Source: Candidatus Firestoneibacteriota bacterium (GTDB lineage: Bacteria > Oederibacteriota > JAAXVQ01). From it: a stretch of DNA of 7,077 bases. The notes below the pieces were generated by a model that worked only from the letters and a program-made list of their open reading frames with translations, had not been told where the DNA came from and ran no database searches. A program made the translations under genes and the position numbers. Each line of letters starts with the position of its first letter. Within the stretch, counting starts at the first letter, position 1. Below are positions 1 to 6,300 of this stretch, one piece after another. The stretch lies in NCBI GenBank assembly GCA_013335425.1, contig JAAXVQ010000098.1, positions 1-7,077 on the forward strand. Direction: 5' to 3'.

Positions 1-1039
1 AGCCGGGCTTGAGCTTAAGACACGGTTTAAAATACCGAAAAAGGAAAAAGCCGCCCAAGATCAAGCTGCCCAAAGTCAGGTACGCCAGGAGGGCGTTGCC
101 GACAAAGGCATAAGCCGGCAAACTCAGTATGAAGAGCAGCCCGAAGAAATGCATAAGGTGATAATCGCCGATATGTATGATTCCCTTGCCCAGCGGCAAC
201 ACCACAGGAATGCTGCGTTTTTTTCCATATTGGAGGATAATTTCAAAACGATTGCGGGCATGCTTTTGGATCAGCAGAGGGTGGCCATAACCGTACCCGT
301 GCCACTGCTTCAGGTAGCTCTCCAGCGTGACCCGATGCATATGTTTGACGACCGCATCCATCGCGAAATAAAGTTTATATCCCTTGCCTTGTACGCGAAT
401 GCAAAAATCCACGTCTTCGCCGGTTATCTCATGCCAAAATTCGGCGCCGATGTCCATCAAGGCCTTTTTAGAAATGGCCAAATTGGCCGTAGCGAAAAAA
501 GGCGACCAGTCTCCGCCGTTGACCTCATGAGGGTCATAGTTTTTAATTTCCGGCATGTAGCCGTTTGCCCGTACACCGCAACGCCCGGCCACACTCAAGA
601 AGCGGACCTGTTCGCAGTACGACTCGGTAAAATTATTCATGTCCGTCCGCAGCGTGAGAACTTCGCCGCCCACGATGCCGATTTTCGGATCCTGTTTGAA
701 GGGCGCCAACAACTTGTATACCCAGTCTTTTTCAGGGGCGCAATCGCCATCCGTGAAAAGGACGTATTCGCCCTTAAAAATTTTCAAGGCTGCATTGCGC
801 GCAAAACCCGGAGAAACGCAATTGGGGACCTCCACCAACACGATCTGCGGGTGCTCTTTCGCCCATTTTTTGGTTATGGCGACGGTCTGATCCGTCGAAC
901 CGCCGTCGGCAATTATGATTTCAAAACGATCTTGGGGATAATCAATGTTGAAAAAATATTCGAAAGTCTTTTCAATCGTCCGGTCCGCATTGCGAACGGG
1001 GCATACTATGGAAATAAACGGTGTACCTTCCTGCTTCAC
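1..1039 (-). CDS. Family 2 glycosyltransferase (GT-A fold), membrane-anchored at C-terminus, partial
   Basis: The first 346 codons of a glycosyltransferase, cut by the window edge. It probably transfers a sugar from a nucleotide-sugar donor to a membrane or cell-surface acceptor on the cytoplasmic face. Seen in the translation: a GT2 start with ISIVCPVRN at residues 10-17, IIADGGSTD (42-50) for nucleotide binding, the DxD motif TDGDC (96-100) for the metal-bound donor, FFATANLAIS (181-190) near the acceptor site, and GEDVDF (207-212) with the likely catalytic base. A KQW motif (244-246) resembles a reduced QxxRW. Two hydrophobic stretches at about 294-335 look like membrane helices. The start is a GTG; AGGAGG lies 5 bases upstream and no competing ATG is better placed. 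It follows the permease gene by 16 bases, so it is probably co-transcribed with the sugar importer. Donor and acceptor cannot be told. A 308-codon frame on the opposite strand here is a shadow. Confidence 0.9.
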   Translation of the reverse strand, partial: MKQEGTPFISIVCPVRNADRTIEKTFEYFFNIDYPQDRFEIIIADGGSTDQTVAITKKWAKEHPQIVLVEVPNCVSPGFARNAALKIFKGEYVLFTDGDCAPEKDWVYKLLAPFKQDPKIGIVGGEVLTLRTDMNNFTESYCEQVRFLSVAGRCGVRANGYMPEIKNYDPHEVNGGDWSPFFATANLAISKKALMDIGAEFWHEITGEDVDFCIRVQGKGYKLYFAMDAVVKHMHRVTLESYLKQWHGYGYGHPLLIQKHARNRFEIILQYGKKRSIPVVLPLGKGIIHIGDYHLMHFFGLLFILSLPAYAFVGNALLAYLTLGSLILGGFFLFRYFKPCLKLKPG

Positions 1040-1044
1040 GGAAT

Positions 1045-1050
1045 CCTCCT
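1045..1050 (-). promoter_or_regulatory. Shine-Dalgarno site AGGAGG for the glycosyltransferase
   Basis: A perfect AGGAGG on the minus strand ends 5 bases before the GTG at 1039. It lies in the 16-base gap after the permease stop codon. It is the strongest ribosome-binding site in the window and fixes GTG as the glycosyltransferase start. Confidence 0.8.
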
Positions 1051-1055
1051 GGTAA

Positions 1056-1928
1056 TTAGCCTTTTAAGCCGGTAGTGGCAATGCCTTCGATGAAGTATTT
1101 CTGACCAATGAAGAACACCACGATGATCGGCAGCAACATGAGCATGGACGCCGCCATCATGAGGTGATAGCTGGACCCATAAACCGTGGTAAAGGTTTGC
1201 AGACCCAGCGCCAACGTAAAGTTCGAGGAAGAATTCAAATAAATCAGGGGGTTTAAAAAGTCATTCCAGTTATAGACAAAACTGAAAACCGCAATCGTCG
1301 CCACCACCGGCCAGGAAAGCGGCATAATAATGCGCCAATAGATGTCGAAATAATTGCACCCGTCGATCAAAGCGGCTTCGTCCAACTCCGGCGGCAGGGT
1401 CATAAAAAATTGGCGCAGCAGAAAGACATTGAAGGCGCTGATGGCGAAAAAGTTAGGGACGATCAGCGGCAAAAACGTATCGATCCAGCCCAGGGAACGG
1501 AAAAGGATAAATTGCGGGATCATGGTTACCTGGACGGGAATCATCATGGTTCCCAAAAGCAGGATAAACATAAAATCGCGGCCTTTGAACTTAAGCCTGG
1601 CGAACCCAAAAGCGACAAAAGAGGACGAAACAATGGCGCCCAGGGTATTGAAAAAGGTGATGATCAGCGTATTCTTCAGATAGGTGTTGAAGGTTTCCGG
1701 CAGACCTTTCGGCGCCCAAGCCGAAACATAATTTATCCATTGGGGAGGCCAGGGGATCCACTGGGGTGGCATGGAAAAAACTTCTGTCGGGATTTTTAAC
1801 GACGTCGAGATCATCCATAAAAACGGAATCAGCATGATAAAACCAAGAATACAAATGATCCCGAAGATAATGATCCGCTTTATTTTCTTTCTGTTGATTG
1901 CCTCTTGATTAAGGTTCAAACCGGCCAT
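1056..1928 (-). CDS. Sugar ABC transporter permease, MalG type (CUT1 family)
   Basis: Inner-membrane permease subunit of a carbohydrate uptake (CUT1) ABC importer. It would pair with the MalF-type subunit encoded just upstream to form the translocation pore. Numbered from the GTG at 1934, a short basic N-terminus precedes the first helix (about 19-43). Further hydrophobic segments follow, and the coupling-helix EAA motif that docks the ATPase is at E186-A187-A188, G192 and P205. The C-terminus GLKG is typical of MalG-type proteins. The frame can begin at a GTG (1934) or an ATG (1928). The purine-rich AAGGGG at 1938-1943 lies 9 bases from the ATG but only 3 from the GTG, so I prefer the ATG, giving 290 residues, a normal family length. 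The gap to the upstream permease stop is 24 bases. The substrate is probably an oligosaccharide, judging from the neighbouring GH5, but permease sequence alone does not say. Confidence 0.93.
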   Translation of the reverse strand: MAGLNLNQEAINRKKIKRIIIFGIICILGFIMLIPFLWMISTSLKIPTEVFSMPPQWIPWPPQWINYVSAWAPKGLPETFNTYLKNTLIITFFNTLGAIVSSSFVAFGFARLKFKGRDFMFILLLGTMMIPVQVTMIPQFILFRSLGWIDTFLPLIVPNFFAISAFNVFLLRQFFMTLPPELDEAALIDGCNYFDIYWRIIMPLSWPVVATIAVFSFVYNWNDFLNPLIYLNSSSNFTLALGLQTFTTVYGSSYHLMMAASMLMLLPIIVVFFIGQKYFIEGIATTGLKG

Positions 1929-1937
1929 GGCCACCGA

Positions 1938-1943
1938 CCCCTT
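1938..1943 (-). promoter_or_regulatory. Ribosome binding site AAGGGG for the MalG-type permease
   Basis: AAGGGG on the minus strand lies 9 bases before the ATG at 1928 and 3 bases before the in-frame GTG at 1934. Normal Shine-Dalgarno spacing therefore favours the ATG, shortening the protein by two residues. Confidence 0.5.
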
Positions 1944-1952
1944 TGTTTTTCC

Positions 1953-2849
1953 TTATTTTTCCTTGACGTTGCCTTCATAGTGCACCCAACCTGAAAAGCG
2001 GAACAAAAGCAGGGTTGCCCCCAACGTGATTAAAAACAGAATCCAAGCCAAAGCGGACGCATACCCCATTTGATGAAAACGGAAACCCATCTGATATAAA
2101 TAAACCACATAAAACAAGGTGGAATCCGCCGGCGCACCCGAACCGCCCGACATAACGTAAGCCTGCGTGAAAATCTGAAATGATTGGATGACCAAAATGA
2201 CCAAGTTGAAAAAGATGATGGGCGAGAGCATGGGCAACGTGACATGAATGAATTTCTGAAAAGAGTTGGCACCGTCAATGGAGGCGGCTTCGTATAAGGC
2301 CGCCGGTATGCCCTGCAGACCGGCCAAGTAAACCAGCATGCCGCCGCCGACGCCCCACAAACTCATTATCACATAAACCGGTTTGGCCCAGAATTCACTC
2401 GCCAGCCAAAGCGGGCCATGGATGCCGAATATGGCCAGAAAATAATTAATCAATCCCACATCCGGATTGAAAAGCCACATCCAAATGATGGAAGAGGCTA
2501 CGCCGGCGGTAACCGAAGGCAGGTAAAAAATCGTGCGAAAAACTTTGATGAGGCGCACCTGTTGATTCATCAAAACGGCAATGGTGATCCCGGCAACCAG
2601 TTGCAGCGGAACGCTCATCGCCGTATAAAAAAGCGTGTTGTACAAACTCTTCCAAAAACGCGGATCATCCATAAATAACTTGATATAGTTTTGCAGGCCC
2701 ACCCATTTAATGGGCGTAATCAAATCCCATTCGCAAAAGCTCAAGAAGACGGATGCGATGATTGGGCCAGCCGTGAAAAACAGCATCCCTAAAATCCATG
2801 GAAAAATAAAAACATAACCCCAAACGGATTCAAGCTGGCTTGATTTCAT
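1953..2849 (-). CDS. Sugar ABC transporter permease, MalF type (CUT1 family)
   Basis: Inner-membrane permease of 298 residues, partner of the MalG-type subunit encoded next. A first helix at about 11-38 (hydrophobic, with FPWILGMLFF) is followed by the WVGLQNY segment (49-55) typical of this family. RTIFYLPSVTAGVA (105-118) lies at the next helix. The EAA coupling motif is E187-A188-A189-S-I-D-G193 with TLP at 204-206. Family knowledge: this loop contacts the ATPase, and about six membrane helices are expected. The large periplasmic insertion of E. coli MalF is absent, as in most CUT1 relatives such as UgpA and LacF. The ATG at 2849 has GGAG 6 bases upstream and sits 16 bases after the binding-protein stop codon, consistent with one operon. 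No ATPase gene occurs in the window. A shared MsmX/UgpC-type ATPase encoded elsewhere is the usual solution for such loci. Confidence 0.93.
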   Translation of the reverse strand: MKSSQLESVWGYVFIFPWILGMLFFTAGPIIASVFLSFCEWDLITPIKWVGLQNYIKLFMDDPRFWKSLYNTLFYTAMSVPLQLVAGITIAVLMNQQVRLIKVFRTIFYLPSVTAGVASSIIWMWLFNPDVGLINYFLAIFGIHGPLWLASEFWAKPVYVIMSLWGVGGGMLVYLAGLQGIPAALYEAASIDGANSFQKFIHVTLPMLSPIIFFNLVILVIQSFQIFTQAYVMSGGSGAPADSTLFYVVYLYQMGFRFHQMGYASALAWILFLITLGATLLLFRFSGWVHYEGNVKEK

Positions 2850-2865
2850 CCTACGCTCCAGAGAA

Positions 2866-4152
2866 TTATTTCTTGAAAAGTTCCTTATTAGCCTTGGTAA
2901 CCACCGGTTTCAAGGCTTCTTCCGGGCTCTTTTCGCCCGACCAAACTTTGTCCAAAGCCGGATTCAAATAAGCGATTAAAAATTCATTCCAGCGATCCAT
3001 GTAAGGCGAATAGCTCACGTACTTCACGGCGTCCAGAAGCATTCCCTTGTTCTTGGGTTTTTGGCCGTCTAAAAAATATTCGGACTTGGCGATGCTCATA
3101 TTGGCGGGTTGGGCCAATCCGGTTTTCGCCAATTGCACCTGCCCTTCCCGTCCGCACAAATACTTTATCAACTTCCAAGCTTCGCGCGGATGTTTGCAGG
3201 TCTTGGTGATGGCATAACCTGAACCACCGGTCGGAAAACGCCGAATACCGGTCGGCCCTTTGGGAAACATAGCCACATCCCAATCAAAATTTTTGATATC
3301 TCGGAAATAAGGTGTTTTCCAAATCCCGCTTAAAAACATGGCGGCTTTTCCGGTCATGAACAAATCTGCGCTGCCCACCCCGCCTGCGGATGACATTTGT
3401 GAAGGCGTAGGCATGACTTTATATTTATAGATGAGATCTTGCCGGAACTTGAAACCGCCCAGAGCTTCCGGACTGTCCAACGTAATACGGGTCGGATTTT
3501 TCGCATCGTCCACATAATTGCCGCCGTTGCTTAACACGAACGCGTCCCACAAGCTCCAATCGTCCACAAAACCAAACCGGCTGACCCGCCCGGAGGCATC
3601 TGTTTTGGTCAATTTTTGAGCAATCGGCAGGAAATCCCGGGGCCATTGCCAATCGTCTTTGGGATAAGGAAGACCCGCCTCGTCAAACAGGTCCTTATTG
3701 TAATAGACGCAGCAGATCGGGGCCGTATCGCGCGGAAGGACAAAAAGCTTGTTGTCCATGCTGAAACGAGAAAGAACTTCCGGGTAAATATTTTCCATTT
3801 TGAAGCTTTCATCGGAGAAAACAAACTCGGATAAATCCATCAGAACGTTTCTTTGTGAAAAATTCACGAAATTGTTGACTTCCACGAAAACAATATCCGG
3901 CGCCATACCGCCGGCAAATTGCGTTAAAAGTTTTTCAATATAAGGCGCACCGCTGGGCGCACGTTCGAGTTTGACTTGGATTTTCGGATTTTCGCGTTCA
4001 AACTCAGCCACAATATTATTGAAAATTTGGATTTCAGAAAGGTCGCCCCAGAAGACAAAACGCAGTTCAGTTTTAGCATCTTTTTTGGGAGCGCAGGCAA
4101 AATTAGAAAAAAGCAGTAAACCGACGCCAAGAAATGCCAGTATTTTTTTCAT
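2866..4152 (-). CDS. Extracellular solute-binding lipoprotein of sugar ABC importer (SBP family 1)
   Basis: The substrate-capturing subunit of the importer, 428 residues, of the UgpB/MalE-like family. The N-terminus MKK plus a hydrophobic stretch (4-19) ends at a cysteine, C20, followed by charged residues, so it is probably a lipoprotein. The lipobox NFAC is imperfect because position -3 is Asn rather than Leu. Family landmarks are visible: FWGDLSE (34-40), an FERENPKIQV segment (51-60) typical of lobe 1, GMAPDIVFVE (82-91), YYNKDLFDEAGLP (150-162), GKAAMFLSGIW (268-278) and FPTGGSGYAI (306-315). Aromatic residues such as W35, W168, W170, W199, W202 and W278 could stack on sugar rings. The ATG start has the purine run AAGGGGGG just upstream. 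This is the first gene of the four-gene operon, 36 to 130 bases downstream of a sigma70-like promoter and a palindrome. The neighbouring GH5 suggests that a beta-linked oligosaccharide is bound; this is inference. Confidence 0.94.
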   Translation of the reverse strand: MKKILAFLGVGLLLFSNFACAPKKDAKTELRFVFWGDLSEIQIFNNIVAEFERENPKIQVKLERAPSGAPYIEKLLTQFAGGMAPDIVFVEVNNFVNFSQRNVLMDLSEFVFSDESFKMENIYPEVLSRFSMDNKLFVLPRDTAPICCVYYNKDLFDEAGLPYPKDDWQWPRDFLPIAQKLTKTDASGRVSRFGFVDDWSLWDAFVLSNGGNYVDDAKNPTRITLDSPEALGGFKFRQDLIYKYKVMPTPSQMSSAGGVGSADLFMTGKAAMFLSGIWKTPYFRDIKNFDWDVAMFPKGPTGIRRFPTGGSGYAITKTCKHPREAWKLIKYLCGREGQVQLAKTGLAQPANMSIAKSEYFLDGQKPKNKGMLLDAVKYVSYSPYMDRWNEFLIAYLNPALDKVWSGEKSPEEALKPVVTKANKELFKK

Positions 4153-4214
4153 TTACCCCCCTTTTTCAATTTTCCTTCCATGATTGCCTCGGTCAACTCG
4201 GCGGCTTCAAACAT
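4149..4214 (-). other. Possible 21-codon leader ORF overlapping the binding-protein start
   Basis: An ATG at 4214 opens a 21-codon frame (MFEAAELTEA at the start) ending in a TGA that overlaps the binding-protein ATG as ATGA. If the promoter at 4225-4254 is right, transcription would begin around 4218, making this frame nearly leaderless. Overlap of this kind can couple translation. However, a frame this short is easily open by chance and no Shine-Dalgarno site precedes it. I recognise no family. Confidence 0.18.
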
Positions 4215-4224
4215 GAATGAGCAG

Positions 4225-4254
4225 ATCATATAAAATCTAAATGCTTATTGTCAA
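4225..4254 (-). promoter_or_regulatory. Sigma70-type promoter of the transporter operon
   Basis: On the minus strand a perfect -35 box TTGACA (4249-4254) is followed after 18 bases by TATGAT (4225-4230). An overlapping TATATG (4227-4232) would give a 16-base spacer. The surrounding DNA is clearly AT-rich compared with the flanking genes. Initiation would be near 4218, giving a leader of about 66 bases before the binding-protein ATG. The site lies in the 257-bp gap between the GH5 stop and the transporter operon, so the operon can be expressed independently of GH5. I see no convincing hairpin plus T-run terminator in the rest of the gap. Confidence 0.7.
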
Positions 4255-4267
4255 GTTTTTTATTATC

Positions 4268-4277
4268 TTTACGTAAA
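4268..4277. promoter_or_regulatory. Palindrome TTTACGTAAA, candidate operator or activator site
   Basis: A perfect 10-base palindrome with a central CG lies 13 bases upstream of the -35 box, centred about 54 bases before the predicted start of transcription. Even-length palindromes with central CG are typical of LacI-family operators, and sugar importer operons are often controlled by such regulators. The upstream location would fit an activator better than a simple repressor. A 10-base palindrome in AT-rich DNA can also arise by chance. Confidence 0.3.
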
Positions 4278-4409
4278 AATATAGAATAAGCGGGTTATTT
4301 CACCATGGACTGAGCTAAATTTCCGCTTCAGCTGGCGGCGGGCACGTCAACATCCGGCCTATGGTTGAAAGACGCCCTGATCATTATTCTTCTGGAAATG
4401 AATCGGGCG

Positions 4410-6284
4410 CTAAAATTTTGATCGCAAGGCGGATTGCAAGGTCGCATCATCCGGGTTAAACAGGCCGAAAACATCGCCCCGGCCCTGTTCATAACTTTTA
4501 TAAACATGATAGGTCCAAGGAATGGCGGCCGTATTTAGAATATCGGTCATATCGGCAATCCATTGATTCTGCTGGGCGGGAGAATTCGGAAAGGCATTAT
4601 CCCGCATCGACGGGTCGGTAACGCCGAATTCCCCGCAATACACCGGGCTGGAATTGGCCTGTCCCCAATTTATGTAGTCGTTGATGCCGGTTTGAAGATA
4701 GGCCTTGTTTTTTATGACTTCGTGCGCCGTAAAAAAATCATAATTGATGCTCACGGCCCATTGCGTATTGGCTTCAATCTTGATCCAGGCTGAAACCCGA
4801 TATTCTATGCCGGGTTCGGCAGTAAAAAAGCTGGGCATGATTCCGGCACTCTGACCCCAGGAAGCATAGGCATTGGAAGGAGGCCAAGTCACCGCCGTAC
4901 AGTCTACCAACAAGGACCCGGAACCGTCGGCCGTATGACTGGCAGAATCCATCCGGTAGTAAGCCGCCGGCGTATTGACGTAATCCGAGGCGTTGTTGGG
5001 GATCCAATTGGAGGTGAAGTACCATCCGGCGGGCAAATACGAAGGTTGCGGCGGCACGCCTAAATAATTTTTAGGCAGCGAAACCAAGGCGTTTTTCAGC
5101 GGAATATTCGTTACCGCATTGGTGGTTGTGTTCCGACTTTCCAAAACAAGCTCGTCGAACCAAGCACGACCCGTACACTGCCCCACGGATAACGATACGG
5201 AAAATTTTCCGGCGGTTAGCGCGCTTAGGTCCTTCCAGCCGCTTTGGTAATACTGCCAAGTGTTGCCGGTGGTGGTTTGCCAGTAAGGATTGCTGTAATC
5301 TCCGCCGATATAATCGCCCCATCGGGTGGTGAAAGGATAAGCGGCGCCCAGTTCATATTGCGGGTCTTTATAATACGCCTGATGCGTGAATTCAAACGGT
5401 TCGTAATAATGGAACTCATAGATCACGCCCGGATCCGACAATTTGGTGAAGGGGCCGGGTTCATCCATGGCGGCCGGATCCCCCATGGCTTGCCCCACCA
5501 TGATGACATGCGCGTCCGAATTGCTCCGGATTTTCTGAATAATGGAGGTGTACAACGCGGTTAAATTGGATTCCTTAAATCCCGTGCGCACGCGCGGCTC
5601 ATTGATCAGATCATAGGCGGCTATCAGGGACTCATCCTTATACCGCTTGGAAATTAGATCCCAAAAATTAACCAAATCATAACCGCGGCCGTGCAGATCG
5701 CCTGAAAAGAAACCATCGTCGAGGTTTTGGTTGACTTCCCAATCCACGCCGAAATAATGCAGGTTCAGGATAATATAAATCCCGTATTTATGCGCCAAGG
5801 CCAATTGTTGATCCAAATAATGGAAAAACTGCGCCTGCCCCACAGCATCTTTCAACCAATAGTATTGCAGGTAAAACCGGACCGAGTTCGCACCCAAAGC
5901 TTTGATGGCCGCATAATCCGCATCATTGAGCTGGAACCACGGCGCATAGGGATCGATCAGTTCCTGTGAGGATTTAAGCCAATACACGCCGTTGGAGGCG
6001 CAAAGTCCGCGCAAATTTACCGTCACATTGTTCTGGTCCTTGATCAACCGGCCGGAAACGGTTAAAAACTTTTCCGGAGTCGGCGCATAAGTTCCCGTAC
6101 TCAAGGACGCCAATAAACCCGAGGCCAAATTGGGCACGGACTGAGGCCATCGGCCCTGAACCGCCATTTTCGCGACTTGGGTGGAAATGCGGAAAACCGG
6201 CTTGGTCAACCAGCCTGAAACCACCGCGAGGCTACCGGACAAAGACAAGCCCGACATAGGGCGCGCATGCGCCGGAAGCACCAC
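4410..6284 (-). CDS. Glycoside hydrolase family 5 enzyme with inserted carbohydrate-binding-like region; N-terminus uncertain
   Basis: Probable endo-acting beta-glycanase (cellulase or mannanase type) with a GH5 (alpha/beta)8 barrel. Numbered from the GTG at 6284 (624 residues), the barrel begins near FLTVSGRLI (73-81), with NLRGLCASNG (90-99), NSVRFY (133-138, R136), LNLHYF (173-178, H176), the acid/base motif NEP (228-230, E229), FHYYEP (291-296, H292) and the nucleophile motif GEFG (551-554, E552). PWTYHVYKS (589-597) matches the last barrel strand. All expected catalytic residues are present. About 220 residues between FHYY and the strand before GEFG are additional and resemble jelly-roll binding modules (WFDELVLE 375-382; YRVSAWIKIEA 495-505). 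The first 70 or so residues match no recognised domain, and no clear signal peptide or ribosome-binding site is seen. The frame stays open upstream to a stop at 6336-6338, across the composition boundary. The native 5' end, with any secretion signal, is probably missing. Exact substrate is unknown. Confidence 0.88.
   Translation of the reverse strand: MVLPAHARPMSGLSLSGSLAVVSGWLTKPVFRISTQVAKMAVQGRWPQSVPNLASGLLASLSTGTYAPTPEKFLTVSGRLIKDQNNVTVNLRGLCASNGVYWLKSSQELIDPYAPWFQLNDADYAAIKALGANSVRFYLQYYWLKDAVGQAQFFHYLDQQLALAHKYGIYIILNLHYFGVDWEVNQNLDDGFFSGDLHGRGYDLVNFWDLISKRYKDESLIAAYDLINEPRVRTGFKESNLTALYTSIIQKIRSNSDAHVIMVGQAMGDPAAMDEPGPFTKLSDPGVIYEFHYYEPFEFTHQAYYKDPQYELGAAYPFTTRWGDYIGGDYSNPYWQTTTGNTWQYYQSGWKDLSALTAGKFSVSLSVGQCTGRAWFDELVLESRNTTTNAVTNIPLKNALVSLPKNYLGVPPQPSYLPAGWYFTSNWIPNNASDYVNTPAAYYRMDSASHTADGSGSLLVDCTAVTWPPSNAYASWGQSAGIMPSFFTAEPGIEYRVSAWIKIEANTQWAVSINYDFFTAHEVIKNKAYLQTGINDYINWGQANSSPVYCGEFGVTDPSMRDNAFPNSPAQQNQWIADMTDILNTAAIPWTYHVYKSYEQGRGDVFGLFNPDDATLQSALRSKF
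6260..6273. repeat. GC-rich inverted repeat containing the palindrome GCGCATGCGC
   Basis: GGCGC and GCGCC flank GCAT, and the inner ten bases (6263-6272) form a perfect palindrome. It lies within the GH5 5' region, about 20 bases from the composition boundary. It may matter only as a structure that promotes strand switching; no regulatory role is evident. Confidence 0.5.
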
Positions 6285-6293
6285 CGTGGGTGC
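6278..6293. repeat. Short hairpin abutting the composition boundary
   Basis: GCACCA and TGGGTGC can pair around a CCG loop with one bulged G. The element ends exactly where the AT-rich sequence begins. There is no T-run on either side, so it is not an intrinsic terminator. Confidence 0.4.
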
Positions 6294-6300
6294 GGAAACA
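6290..6300. other. Junction between two DNAs of different composition
   Basis: To the left, sequence is moderate to high G+C with minus-strand genes for glycan use. To the right it is AT-rich with plus-strand LPS genes. The KdsD-like gene is missing its front two thirds at this point, and the GH5 frame runs through without a recognisable start. The exact breakpoint cannot be fixed by eye. No transposase, attachment-site duplication or tRNA accompanies it. Confidence 0.7.

Noticed and set aside
149..1075. Long plus-strand open frame of 308 codons
   Set aside because: It is antisense to the glycosyltransferase, whose minus-strand translation has ordered GT2 motifs. The plus-strand product resembles no family.
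4330..4385. Possible GH5 terminator hairpin (CAAC and GTTG arms around a 12-base loop, with weak outer pairs)
   Set aside because: The stem is short and bulged and is not followed by a T-run on the minus strand, so it does not support an intrinsic terminator.
4314..4421. Open plus-strand stretch of 35 codons in the gap before GH5, with a leucine/isoleucine-rich end
   Set aside because: It has no usable start codon at its beginning and no ribosome-binding site, and it is short enough to be open by chance.
639..5969. Many other short frames of 60 to 130 codons on both strands within 639-5969
   Set aside because: All are shadows of the glycosyltransferase, permease, binding-protein and GH5 genes in other frames; none has family motifs or its own ribosome-binding site.
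6181..6294. Upstream extension of the KdsD fragment to the ATG at 6181
   Set aside because: These codons are antisense to GH5 and do not resemble the isomerase; they are open only because of the joint.
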